A DNA stretch of 64,000 nt. Origin: Flavobacterium palustre (GTDB taxonomy: Bacteria > Bacteroidota > Bacteroidia > Flavobacteriales > Flavobacteriaceae). Below the pieces are notes generated by a model, which saw only the letters and a list, made by a program, of their open reading frames with translations, ran no database searches and was not told the origin of the DNA. The stretch spans positions 197,455 to 261,454 of the forward strand of contig NZ_BMGA01000005.1 of assembly GCF_014639535.1 (NCBI RefSeq). The letters are read 5' to 3'. The position numbers were made by a program, and so were the translations under genes. Of the stretch, positions 27,140-35,661 are shown in pieces (positions within the stretch are counted from its first letter, which is position 1; each line of letters starts with the position of its first letter).

Positions 27140-28840
27140 ATGGCATTATCAGAACAAGAAATCATCCGAAGAGAAAAACTTCAATCTTTACGCAACTTAG
27201 GAATCAATCCTTATCCTGCTAATCTTTTTCCTGTAAATTATACTTCAATGCAAATAAAGGAAACTTTTGAAGAAGGTAAGAAGGTGATTGTTGCGGGGCG
27301 TTTGATGAGTGTGAGAGATCAGGGAAAAGCTTGTTTTGCCGAATTGCAGGATAGCGAAGGACGTATTCAATTGTACGTGAACCGTGATGTTTTGTGTGAA
27401 GGTGACGATAAAACTTTATACAATCAGGTTTTCAAAAAACTAACCGATTTAGGGGATTATATTGGAATTGAAGGAGAATTGTTTACTACACAAGTAGGTG
27501 CGAAATGTATTCGCGTAAGCGGTTTTACTTTTCTAAGCAAAACCTTACGTCCGCTTCCATTACCAAAAGTAGATGAAGACGGAAAAGTTTTTGACGCTTT
27601 CAACGATGCCGAATTGCGTTACCGTATGCGTTATGTAGATTTAACGGTAAATCCACAGGTAAAAGAAACCTTTATCAAAAGAACCAAATTATTCAACGCC
27701 ATGCGTGGTTTCTTTAATGATGCGGGATACCTTGAAGTAGAAACTCCGGTTTTACAATCCATTCCCGGTGGAGCTGCGGCGCGTCCGTTTATTACTCACC
27801 ACAACTCATTGGATATTCCGTTATACATGCGTATTGCGAATGAGTTGTACCTAAAAAGATTAATCGTTGGTGGATTTGACGGTGTTTATGAGTTTTCGAA
27901 AAACTTCCGTAACGAAGGAATGGACAGAACGCACAACCCGGAATTTACTGCCATGGAAATATATGTAGCCTACAAGGACTACAACTGGATGATGGATTTC
28001 ACCGAGCGTTTATTAGAGCATTGTGCTGTTGCGGTAAACGGAACAAGTGATGTTACTTTTGGTGACCACAACATCAGTTTCAAAGCACCTTTTGCCCGTG
28101 TAACGATGACGGATTCCATCAAACACTTTACAGGTTTTGATATTTCAGGAAAAAGCGAAGCTGAATTATATGAAGCTGCTAAAGGCATGGGAATTGAAGT
28201 GGATGAAACCATGGGTAAAGGAAAACTGATTGATGAAATTTTTGGAGCGAAATGCGAAGGAAATTATATTCAGCCAACATTCATTACCGATTATCCAAAA
28301 GAAATGTCGCCGCTTTGTAAAGAGCACCGTGACAATCCGGAATTGACAGAGCGTTTCGAATTAATGGTTTGCGGTAAAGAAGTTGCGAATGCGTATTCGG
28401 AATTGAACGACCCTATTGATCAAAGAGAACGTTTTGAAGACCAAATGCGTTTGGCTGCAAAAGGAGATGATGAAGCGAATGGAATTATTGATGAGGATTT
28501 CTTAAGAGCTTTAGAATACGGAATGCCTCCAACATCAGGATTAGGAATTGGAATGGACCGTTTGATGATGTTCCTGACTAATAATGCTTCTATTCAGGAA
28601 GTATTACTGTTCCCGCAAATGAGACCTGAGAAAAAACAAACTATTGAACTGTCTGACGAGGAAAAAGTAATTGTTACTTTATTAAAAGGAAACGAAAATA
28701 AAATGGATTTATCTCAACTTAAATCTACAGCTGGTTTAAGCGGAAAAAAATGGGATGCTTCCATGAAAAACTTATCCAAACACGGTTTGACTAAAGTAGC
28801 TGTTGATGGCGAAAGTAAAGTGGTGGAATTAGTGGGGTAA
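27140..28840 (+). CDS. lysS: Lysyl-tRNA synthetase (class II)
   Basis: 566-residue class II LysRS. The N-terminal OB fold binds the anticodon; the catalytic core has motif 2 FRNEGMDRTHNPEFT and motif 3 GLGIGMDRLMMFLTN. The core ends near residue 500, and an extra C-terminal ~65 residues (from about TIELSDEEK, including LKSTAGLSGKKWDASMKNLSKHG in parts) resemble a small winged-helix-like domain not found in E. coli LysS. Ends before a clear terminator. Confidence 0.96.
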   Translation: MALSEQEIIRREKLQSLRNLGINPYPANLFPVNYTSMQIKETFEEGKKVIVAGRLMSVRDQGKACFAELQDSEGRIQLYVNRDVLCEGDDKTLYNQVFKKLTDLGDYIGIEGELFTTQVGAKCIRVSGFTFLSKTLRPLPLPKVDEDGKVFDAFNDAELRYRMRYVDLTVNPQVKETFIKRTKLFNAMRGFFNDAGYLEVETPVLQSIPGGAAARPFITHHNSLDIPLYMRIANELYLKRLIVGGFDGVYEFSKNFRNEGMDRTHNPEFTAMEIYVAYKDYNWMMDFTERLLEHCAVAVNGTSDVTFGDHNISFKAPFARVTMTDSIKHFTGFDISGKSEAELYEAAKGMGIEVDETMGKGKLIDEIFGAKCEGNYIQPTFITDYPKEMSPLCKEHRDNPELTERFELMVCGKEVANAYSELNDPIDQRERFEDQMRLAAKGDDEANGIIDEDFLRALEYGMPPTSGLGIGMDRLMMFLTNNASIQEVLLFPQMRPEKKQTIELSDEEKVIVTLLKGNENKMDLSQLKSTAGLSGKKWDASMKNLSKHGLTKVAVDGESKVVELVG

Positions 28841-28860
28841 ATTTCAAAATTCCAATTTTA

Positions 28861-28876
28861 TCCCGAAGCTTCGGGA
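28861..28876. repeat. AGCT-centred palindrome 3
   Basis: TCCCGAAGCTTCGGGA is a perfect 16-base palindrome just after lysS, related to those at 23667 and 24899. Confidence 0.85.
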
Positions 28877-28904
28877 CAAATTCCAAACTGGATTAAATAA
28901 TATA

Positions 28905-28937
28905 AAAAAGGAACTTCATCAAGGAGTTCCTTTTTTT
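28905..28937 (+). terminator. Terminator of lysS
   Basis: AAAGGAACT pairs with AGTTCCTTT around a 9-base loop, followed by a T run (28931-28937). Confidence 0.85.
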
Positions 28938-29082
28938 ATTTGAATAAAAAACAGACTAATTTTATCAAACTACATTGAGTATATAAATCGGCATAAAACA
29001 TCAATTGAGCAGAACTATTGCTTAAAGTTTCTTTTAAAACAGCAAACCAAGTATATTTACATAAATAAAAAACTGGAAAAGC

Positions 29083-30738
29083 ATGCACATCAAAACATTA
29101 ATACTGATTATAATTAATAGTTTAATCGCATTGGTAATTGCTTTATTATCTTTTTCTTCATACAAACAGTTTTCGAACGTTTTAAACGATCGTATTTTAC
29201 TGCAATTAAATTCGATTAAAACACTCAAGCAAAACCAAATTGAACATTTATTAAAATCAGAATGGGAGCGTTTTGAAACTTCCGGAACGTACAGCCAAAA
29301 TATTGACACTACTGTTATGAAGCTTCCGGACAGTATTAAAAACAGTACCGGAATTTATGATTTGACACCTTATCATGTTGCTAAAAAAACAACAATAGGT
29401 TTTATCTCTAATTCGAAAAGGGGTACCCAAATTAAAATTTTGGATTACAACAAAATCAAAAAAATTCTCCTTGAACGTACCGGAATGGGCGACAGTGGAG
29501 AATCTTATCTTGTGGGAGAAGATTACCGGATGCGTTCGCAGTCGCGTTTTTATCCCAATAAAATCCCTTACTCCTTATTTGCTAAAACAGAAGGCGTGAG
29601 CAAAGCTTTTAAGGAAATAAATGGCAGAGGTGTCTTTAAGGACTACAGAGGAATTAATGTATATAGTGTGTACAGCCTTATTGCAGTTCGAAATTTAAAG
29701 CTGGTTATTCTGTCTGAAATGGATGTTGAAGAAGTTACTATCCCTTTAAAAGAATTAAAAGAAAGACTTGTAGGCCTAACTATTGCTATTTTTTTACTGG
29801 CTGTTATGCTTTCTCTTTTTCTGACACGAATTATTACCAACCCAATTAAAAATATGCAAAAAAGTCTCAAAATCATGGCGGAAGGAGACTATAACCAAAC
29901 CAATGAATTTATAAAAAACTCCAGTGAAATAAAGGAAATGTTTGATGCTTTGGCCAATTTAAAAGCTTCTTTGCAGGGTGCCGTAAAATTCTCTGATGAC
30001 ATTGGAAAAATGAATCTGAATACCGATTTTAAACCTAAAAGTCCGAATGATTTGCTGGGAAAAAGTCTTCTGGCAATGAGAGATAAGCTAATAGAATTTA
30101 GAAATAATGAAGAAAATACCCGAATACTATCCAAACGCATGTTAGTAAACGGTATGGAAAATGAAAGACGCCGACTTTCGCGGGAACTCCATGACGGTAT
30201 TGGTCCGTATTTAACTTCTTTGAAACACTATATCGAAAACAGAGTGGAAAATGAAGTAAAAAAAACAGAAATGAAAAAAATAGTAGATGATACTATTTCT
30301 GAAATCAGACTGATGTCCAATGCTTTAATGCCTGCTTCCATAGATGATTTTGGAATTGGAGTTACCTTAACCAACTTCATTGAAAACCTGAAAAAATCGA
30401 CAACGGTAACTATTGAATATGAAGATTTAACGCGGCAGGAAAGTTCTAATATTACTAATCAACAGGCTATTCATCTTTTTAGAATTTGCCAGGAGTTAAT
30501 TAATAATTCGTTAAAACATGCTAATGCCAAAAACATCCGAATTACACTTTCCGAATTTGATGATTTTATTTCTCTCTATTATTTTGATGATGGCATTGGG
30601 TTTGACATCAATACTGTTAAATTAGGACTCGGAATTAGTAACATCAAAGAAAGGGTAGAAATTTGCAATGGTACCATTACTATCAATGCAACTCCCGGAA
30701 ATACAAACTTTGAAATTGAATTACCCGTAGAATTATGA
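29083..30738 (+). CDS. Cache-domain sensor histidine kinase, NarX/DegS type
   Basis: 551-residue membrane kinase. TM1 (residues ~5-25) and TM2 (~228-250) bracket an extracytoplasmic sensor with the Cache-like segment TGMGDSGESYLVGEDYRMRS in parts. A HAMP region (TNPIKNMQKSL) leads to a HisKA_3 box (RRRLSRELHDGIG) with phospho-acceptor His370 and a C-terminal ATPase with ELINNSLKHA and DDGIGFD. It overlaps the response regulator by 4 bases (ATGA), so the two form a pair. The ligand is unknown; the nearby denitrification island makes nitrate or redox compounds worth considering. Confidence 0.9.
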   Translation: MHIKTLILIIINSLIALVIALLSFSSYKQFSNVLNDRILLQLNSIKTLKQNQIEHLLKSEWERFETSGTYSQNIDTTVMKLPDSIKNSTGIYDLTPYHVAKKTTIGFISNSKRGTQIKILDYNKIKKILLERTGMGDSGESYLVGEDYRMRSQSRFYPNKIPYSLFAKTEGVSKAFKEINGRGVFKDYRGINVYSVYSLIAVRNLKLVILSEMDVEEVTIPLKELKERLVGLTIAIFLLAVMLSLFLTRIITNPIKNMQKSLKIMAEGDYNQTNEFIKNSSEIKEMFDALANLKASLQGAVKFSDDIGKMNLNTDFKPKSPNDLLGKSLLAMRDKLIEFRNNEENTRILSKRMLVNGMENERRRLSRELHDGIGPYLTSLKHYIENRVENEVKKTEMKKIVDDTISEIRLMSNALMPASIDDFGIGVTLTNFIENLKKSTTVTIEYEDLTRQESSNITNQQAIHLFRICQELINNSLKHANAKNIRITLSEFDDFISLYYFDDGIGFDINTVKLGLGISNIKERVEICNGTITINATPGNTNFEIELPVEL

Positions 30739-31367
30739 ACGAAATTAAATTAATAATAGCTGATGACCATGAGCTTTTTAGAAACGGACTTGCTGAGCTG
30801 TTAAGAAAGCATGACGACATCAAAATTGTCAAAAGCGTTGCTGATGGTTTGGAATTGATGGAACTTGTAAATACTCAATTTGAGGCGGATATTGTATTGC
30901 TGGACATTACTATGCCTAATATGGATGGTTTTGGGGTTTTAAAAGAATTAAAAGCCTTAAATTCTGAAATAAAACCCATTGTAATTTCTATGCACGATGA
31001 TGGTAATTACATCGCAAAATGTGCTAAAATGGGTGCTTACGGCTACCTGTTAAAAAACACAGATGAATCGGAATTAATCCTTGCAATACGAAGCGTTGCT
31101 AACGGAAAAAAATATTTCAGTGCTGAAATTTCGGAAAAAATGATCAACTTCATGTCTGAACAAAGTATCAGTGAGAATATTTTATCCAATAAAGAAACCG
31201 AAGTTTTAGCATTAATTGCCAAAGGATTAACCACAAAAGAAATTGCCACAAAACTATTTGTGAGTTCCCGCACCATAGAAACCCATCGCGCTAATATTTT
31301 GAAAAAATTAGAGGTAAAAAATACCGCCGAACTCATTAAAAAAGCAGCAAAAAAGAATTTAATTTAA
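30735..31367 (+). CDS. NarL/FixJ-family response regulator
   Basis: 210-residue regulator with an N-terminal receiver (acidic pocket Asp10-Asp11, phospho-acceptor Asp57 in LLDITMPNMDG) and a C-terminal LuxR-type helix-turn-helix (LSNKETEVLALIAKGLTTKEI in parts, VSSRTIETHRANILKKL). It is translationally coupled to the kinase. A dyad ATCCGTAT-AA-ATACGGAT just downstream (31387-31404), ahead of the GPAYKN protein gene, is a candidate binding site. Confidence 0.92.
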   Translation: MNEIKLIIADDHELFRNGLAELLRKHDDIKIVKSVADGLELMELVNTQFEADIVLLDITMPNMDGFGVLKELKALNSEIKPIVISMHDDGNYIAKCAKMGAYGYLLKNTDESELILAIRSVANGKKYFSAEISEKMINFMSEQSISENILSNKETEVLALIAKGLTTKEIATKLFVSSRTIETHRANILKKLEVKNTAELIKKAAKKNLI

Positions 31368-31386
31368 ACGCATTAAAAACAACAAT

Positions 31387-31404
31387 ATCCGTATAAATAC
31401 GGAT
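31387..31404. promoter_or_regulatory. Dyad operator candidate upstream of GPAYKN gene
   Basis: ATCCGTAT-AA-ATACGGAT is a perfect inverted repeat with 8-base arms. Its centre lies about 70 bases before the predicted start point of the next gene, whose promoter has a -7 box but no -33 box, consistent with an activator site. Confidence 0.55.
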
Positions 31405-31450
31405 GCAAATTGAGTAAATTCACAGAATCCTAAAAGCCTGTTACTGAATG

Positions 31451-31458
31451 TAAATTTG
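31451..31458 (+). promoter_or_regulatory. -7 box of GPAYKN gene
   Basis: TAAATTTG, an exact TAnnTTTG match, 25 bases before the ATG at 31484. No -33 TTTG is present upstream. Confidence 0.65.
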
Positions 31459-31483
31459 TAAAAAAACATTAAAAGTAATAGTC

Positions 31484-31846
31484 ATGAAAAAAATAGCATT
31501 AATTTTAGGATTCTTAGTAATATCTTTCAACGCAATGGCACAAGAAGAAAACAATGTAAAACAAAGTGATTTAAAAGGTCCTGCGTATAAAAATTTTAAA
31601 TCCTGGATGCACAAAGCTGTGCCAACTAAAGTATATTCCGAAAGCAATAAAGTGTCACTTCAGGGACCGGCATACAAAAACCAACAAACCTGGAAAAACA
31701 CTCCAAAAGAAAATCTGGTTTTAGTACAAACAACTGGTAGTGAAAAACAAAAGTTAACCGGACCGGCGTATAAAAACCATGGCCCTTGGAATAACACTTC
31801 AAAACAAGAGCTGGTTGCAGTTGAAACAGTTGGTACGGAAAAATAA
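31484..31846 (+). CDS. Small exported protein with three GPAYKN repeats
   Basis: 120-residue protein with a signal peptide (MKKIALILGFLVISFNAMAQ). The mature part is three imperfect ~30-residue repeats, each starting L-x-GPAYKN (GPAYKN at residues 32-37, 61-66 and 93-98), followed by x3-4-W and a Lys/Glu/Val tail. I do not recognise a named family. No cysteines and no membrane segment beyond the signal. It directly follows a two-component system and has its own promoter and terminator, so it may be that system's main output. Confidence 0.85.
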   Translation: MKKIALILGFLVISFNAMAQEENNVKQSDLKGPAYKNFKSWMHKAVPTKVYSESNKVSLQGPAYKNQQTWKNTPKENLVLVQTTGSEKQKLTGPAYKNHGPWNNTSKQELVAVETVGTEK

Positions 31847-31880
31847 GACACTATCCCAAAAAGTGTGTAAGTTGAAAAAT

Positions 31881-31914
31881 TAAGGCTCCGGTTTTTATAA
31901 TCGGAGCCTTTTCT
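31881..31914 (+). terminator. Terminator of GPAYKN gene
   Basis: AAGGCTCCG (31882-31890) pairs with CGGAGCCTT (31902-31910), followed by TTC on the plus strand. Confidence 0.85.
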
Positions 31915-31950
31915 TATAAAGAAGAATAAATAAGTCTAAAAACGATAACA

Positions 31951-31990
31951 AAAAAAGGATTAACTTTTATAATTAAGTTAATCCTTTTTT
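31951..31990. terminator. Bidirectional terminator, end of nitrate reductase operon
   Basis: A perfect 16-bp stem (AAAAAAGGATTAACTT with AAGTTAATCCTTTTTT) around an 8-base loop. It lies 33 bp after the stop of the last minus-strand gene of the island. Confidence 0.88.
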
Positions 31991-32023
31991 CCCTGACAAT
32001 TAAAATCAGTGATACCAACGTAC

Positions 32024-32278
32024 CTATTTTTTTGTATGAGTTCCATTTCCTGTTGGCAAATAATAGAGCCAGCTAAAACCTATCAAAAATAAAATTAAAG
32101 AGGCTACAAAAGCAGGAATAAGAATCTCTTTGTTATTATCTAAAGCATTATTTAGTGACGCATACAACAACCAGATTTGGATACTCACATTAAGTATTAA
32201 TATAAAAATTAACGACGAAAGAATGGCGTTTAATTTATTAGGATTAGACTGGTTTTGACTTCTTCTAAAATTACTCAT
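32024..32278 (-). CDS. Small two-helix membrane protein of the nitrate reductase cluster
   Basis: 84-residue protein with two membrane segments (about residues 20-42 and 52-72) and charged ends. No family is clearly recognised; it may belong to the small DUF6755 group, which I cannot verify. It is the last gene of the operon, 19 bp after the Rieske gene, so a role as a small subunit or assembly partner of the reductase complex is inferred from position. Confidence 0.7.
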   Translation of the reverse strand: MSNFRRSQNQSNPNKLNAILSSLIFILILNVSIQIWLLYASLNNALDNNKEILIPAFVASLILFLIGFSWLYYLPTGNGTHTKK

Positions 32279-32297
32279 ACTGATTTATTTTAATGAT

Positions 32298-32819
32298 TTA
32301 TCCTAGTTTCGCTTCCTGAATTGGAGTTGCTGCTTTTACATATACCTCATTTCCTTTAAAAAACACATCCAAACTTGGTAAGGCTCTTGGCGGCGGTCCT
32401 GCCAAAACATCTCCTGTTTTTGCATCAAATGATCCTTCGTGACAAGGACAATGGATTATTCCGGTTCCTGGCTTGTAAAAAACAGAACAGGAAAGGTGGG
32501 TACATTTCTGCTCGTAAGCTTTAAACTCGCCCGTTTCCAGATGAATCAAAATATAAGGAATAGTACTGCCTTCGATTACAAAAGCGCGGGTTCCTCCTAA
32601 TGGTACTTCCTCTTTTTTACATACAAAATGCTCACCTTCTACTTCTTCTTTGGGATACATATAAGCCTTAGCGGCAACTAAACCACTACCTACCATCAAC
32701 CCTCCGGAAACTAAAGTCAAAAACTTTGCAAAATCACGACGACTTACATTAGTTGCCTGCTGTTTTTCAATCGGAAAATCCTTTTTCCAATTTTTATTTA
32801 AATTATCTTCTTTAGACAT
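32298..32819 (-). CDS. Rieske [2Fe-2S] protein with Tat signal
   Basis: 173-residue Rieske protein. Cluster ligands are in CTHLSC and CPCHEGS, spaced as in Rieske proteins, with GPPPRALP after them. The N-terminus has a twin-arginine motif (SRRDFAKFL, Arg27-Arg28) followed by a hydrophobic stretch, so export by Tat, with or without an uncleaved anchor, is predicted. It lies 11 bp after the ferredoxin subunit gene. In arsenite oxidase a Tat-signal Rieske subunit carries its molybdo-partner across; a similar arrangement is possible here. Confidence 0.88.
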   Translation of the reverse strand: MSKEDNLNKNWKKDFPIEKQQATNVSRRDFAKFLTLVSGGLMVGSGLVAAKAYMYPKEEVEGEHFVCKKEEVPLGGTRAFVIEGSTIPYILIHLETGEFKAYEQKCTHLSCSVFYKPGTGIIHCPCHEGSFDAKTGDVLAGPPPRALPSLDVFFKGNEVYVKAATPIQEAKLG

Positions 32820-32830
32820 GTGTGTATTCT

Positions 32831-33400
32831 TTAATATATTATCAGTTCGGTACTTCCTTTAGGCATCATAATATTGACCTTCGTATTCACTATTTCTTTT
32901 CCAAATACAAAACTATTTACCGGAGTACTATTAGGACGCATTTCCTGAATTTCGTCTTTTGTACCATAGAATAAAGCCCCACTCGGACAAACTGTTGCGC
33001 ACATTGGTTTTTTCCCCACACTGGTTCTGTCGTAACACATCGTGCATTTCATCATCAAATCGTAATTTTCCTCTTTCTTTGGCACTCCAAAAGGACAAGC
33101 CATCACACAATTAGAACATCCAATACATCTTTCGGTATTAGCCGTGTGAACAATTCCGAATTCGTCTTTTGAAATTGCATCGGCCGGACAAACATTAGCA
33201 CATACGGGATCATCACAGTGCATACACACCTGTACCGTTGTTTGAACTGTTGTTGCACGATCTACATAATTAACATGTATCATCGATTCCTGACCGTTAG
33301 TTTCGCATTCTGCACAAGCCAATTCGCAAGCTTTACAGCCAATGCAACGTTGCATATCTACAAAAAACTCTTCATTTTTATTAAAACTAGTATAGTTCAT
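32831..33400 (-). CDS. Four-cluster [4Fe-4S] electron-transfer subunit
   Basis: 189-residue ferredoxin-type subunit. Sixteen cysteines occur in four groups: [37 protein letters not shown], and CTMCYD...CATVCP. This is the pattern of beta subunits of DMSO-reductase-family complexes such as NrfC, DmsB or HybA. It has no signal peptide. Positioned 21 bp after the molybdoenzyme gene, it is the likely electron entry to that subunit. Confidence 0.9.
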   Translation of the reverse strand: MNYTSFNKNEEFFVDMQRCIGCKACELACAECETNGQESMIHVNYVDRATTVQTTVQVCMHCDDPVCANVCPADAISKDEFGIVHTANTERCIGCSNCVMACPFGVPKKEENYDLMMKCTMCYDRTSVGKKPMCATVCPSGALFYGTKDEIQEMRPNSTPVNSFVFGKEIVNTKVNIMMPKGSTELIIY

Positions 33401-33421
33401 TTTATATCAATTCTTTATAGA

Positions 33422-35638
33422 TTAAATACTCGCATAAGCCGTCGATTCACTTGAAGGCGGAGCAATTTCATTAAGTGGTTCCAAATGACAGGCACAAACT
33501 TTAAATTCAGGTATTTTAGAAATTGGATCTAATGTTCCCGGTGTCAGTTGGTTCGCTGATTTTTTTCCGGACCAGTGGTACGGAATAAAAACAGTATCTT
33601 CCCTGATAGTTTCCACAATATTAGCCGGAAAAATTCCTTCACCTCTTCGGGTAGAAACACGAATTAATTCCCTTTGTTTAATACCATATTGTTTAGCCAA
33701 ATTAGGATGAATTTCCAATAATGGCTCAGGATACTGATCTACTAATTTTCCAATTCTACGAGTTTGTGTCCCACTTAAATATTGAGAAACCACACGTCCT
33801 GTTGTCAAAATCACTGGAAAATCAACACAGGTTACTTCACCCGGAAGTTTATAAGGCGCCGGATTAAAATGGGCTTTCCCATCAGGCGTTTTAAACTTTC
33901 TGTCTTCCCATAAACGAGGCGTTCCAGGATGACCTATTTCTGGACAAGGCCAAAAAACACCCATTTCATCCTCAATTTTTTTATATGTGATTCCGTAATA
34001 ATCAGCTGTTCCTCCTTTGGATGCTACACGCAATTCATTAAAAATAGCTTCACTATTTTCATAAGTAAATTTATCTTTAACTCCCAAACGCCTGGCTAAT
34101 TCCAGAATAATATCCGTATCGGTATGAGCATTCCCGGGAGGTGTTACAGCTCGACGAATACGAATCACACGCCCTTCGGCTGAGGTAGTTGTTCCCTCTT
34201 CTTCTTCTTGCAAGGAACCTGCTAAAACAACATCGGCATGGCGAGCGGTTTCGTTTAAGAAAAAGTCAATACAAACGTAGTATTCCAATTTTTCCAAAGC
34301 CTCACGCACATAATTACTGTTAGGTAAAGAAACCAACGGATTGAAACAAATAGACAATAATCCTTTAATTTCTCCTCTGTGAATAGCTTCGATAATTTCA
34401 TAAGCCGATAAACCTTTTCCGGGTAAATCTTTCTCATCTATTCCCCAAACCTCCGAAATATATTTACGGTGTTCCGGGTTTTCAATGTCTCTGTTCCCTG
34501 GTAACTGATCACATTTATGTCCGTGTTCTCTACCTCCCTGACCGTTTCCTTGTCCGGTAATAGTTGCATAACCGCAATAAGGTTTTCCAATTCTACCTGT
34601 TGCCAAAACCAAATTAATACAGCCCAAAACGTTATCTACACCTTTAGAATGATGCTCAATTCCACGGGCATGAAGTAAGAAACTCGTTTTCGCTTTACCC
34701 CATAACTCAGCGGCAGCTTTAATTTTTTCTTTCTTAATTCCGGTAACTTCTTCAGCCCATTCTAATGTATTATCTTTTACAGCATCTAAAGTTTCCTGAA
34801 ATCCTGAAGTATGATTGTCAATAAAATCATGATCCAGCATATCATGATCAGCCAAATATTTCAACATCGCACCATACAAAGCCGAATCCGTCCCCGGACG
34901 CACATCCAAGTGAAGATCGGCTGTTCTGGCCAATGGAATCATCCTTGGATCTATCACTATTATTTTTGCTCCTCGGTCTCTGGCTTTCCAAATCCAATGG
35001 GTCAATGTAGGGAAGGTTTCGCTGATATTAGCTCCGGCCACAATAATCACTTCAGCATATTCTAAATCCGAATAATTATTAGAACCTCTGTCTAAACCAA
35101 ATGCTTTTTTGTTTCCTGCTCCTGCACTTACCATACACAAACGTCCATTGTAATCCAGGTTTTTGGTTTTTAATGCCACACGAGCAAATTTCCCCACCAA
35201 ATAACTTTTTTCATTGGTTAATGAAACTCCCGAAAGCATCGAAAAAGCATCGTTACCATATTTTTCCTGAATTCTTTTGATTTCCGAAACCGTTTTGGTC
35301 AATGCTTCATCCCAAGAAGTAGGTACAAATCCCTGTCCCGGAACGCTTTTAAGCGGAGACATCAATCGGTCGGGATGGTTATTTTGCAAATAGCGTTGCA
35401 CTCCTTTTGGACAAAGACGCCCTTCGTTGAAAGGAAATTCCATCCAGGGTTCAAAACCTACAACCTTATTTTCTTTTACAGATAATTGAATTCCACATTG
35501 CATTCCGCAAAAACAACAATGTGTTTTGACCAACTCATCTGGTTCATCTCTTCCTTCATAGCCTTCCTTTGGACTATAATTTTTATGTGGTCCAAATTGT
35601 GCAATAATATGCTCTTCTGAAACAGGTAATTTTGCCAT
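33422..35638 (-). CDS. Molybdopterin oxidoreductase, Nas/Nap-type nitrate reductase-like
   Basis: 738-residue member of the DMSO reductase superfamily. An N-terminal [4Fe-4S] motif Cys41-x2-Cys44-x3-Cys48-x27-Cys76 is intact, and the Mo ligand is probably Cys168 in [12 protein letters not shown], which is the Nas/Nap type (NarG would have Asp). C-terminal [15 protein letters not shown] and PANIVE match assimilatory and periplasmic nitrate reductases. No signal peptide is present. Two NarK transporters lie upstream and a b-type cytochrome, ferredoxin and Rieske genes surround it, suggesting a respiratory nitrate reductase. Formate or arsenic compounds are less likely substrates. Confidence 0.85.
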   Translation of the reverse strand: MAKLPVSEEHIIAQFGPHKNYSPKEGYEGRDEPDELVKTHCCFCGMQCGIQLSVKENKVVGFEPWMEFPFNEGRLCPKGVQRYLQNNHPDRLMSPLKSVPGQGFVPTSWDEALTKTVSEIKRIQEKYGNDAFSMLSGVSLTNEKSYLVGKFARVALKTKNLDYNGRLCMVSAGAGNKKAFGLDRGSNNYSDLEYAEVIIVAGANISETFPTLTHWIWKARDRGAKIIVIDPRMIPLARTADLHLDVRPGTDSALYGAMLKYLADHDMLDHDFIDNHTSGFQETLDAVKDNTLEWAEEVTGIKKEKIKAAAELWGKAKTSFLLHARGIEHHSKGVDNVLGCINLVLATGRIGKPYCGYATITGQGNGQGGREHGHKCDQLPGNRDIENPEHRKYISEVWGIDEKDLPGKGLSAYEIIEAIHRGEIKGLLSICFNPLVSLPNSNYVREALEKLEYYVCIDFFLNETARHADVVLAGSLQEEEEGTTTSAEGRVIRIRRAVTPPGNAHTDTDIILELARRLGVKDKFTYENSEAIFNELRVASKGGTADYYGITYKKIEDEMGVFWPCPEIGHPGTPRLWEDRKFKTPDGKAHFNPAPYKLPGEVTCVDFPVILTTGRVVSQYLSGTQTRRIGKLVDQYPEPLLEIHPNLAKQYGIKQRELIRVSTRRGEGIFPANIVETIREDTVFIPYHWSGKKSANQLTPGTLDPISKIPEFKVCACHLEPLNEIAPPSSESTAYASI

Positions 35639-35661
35639 GTTTATATACTTTTATCTTTAAA

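Noticed and set aside
31660-31851. Minus-strand frame over the GPAYKN gene
   Set aside because: It only mirrors the repeats of the real gene and has no promoter or signal.
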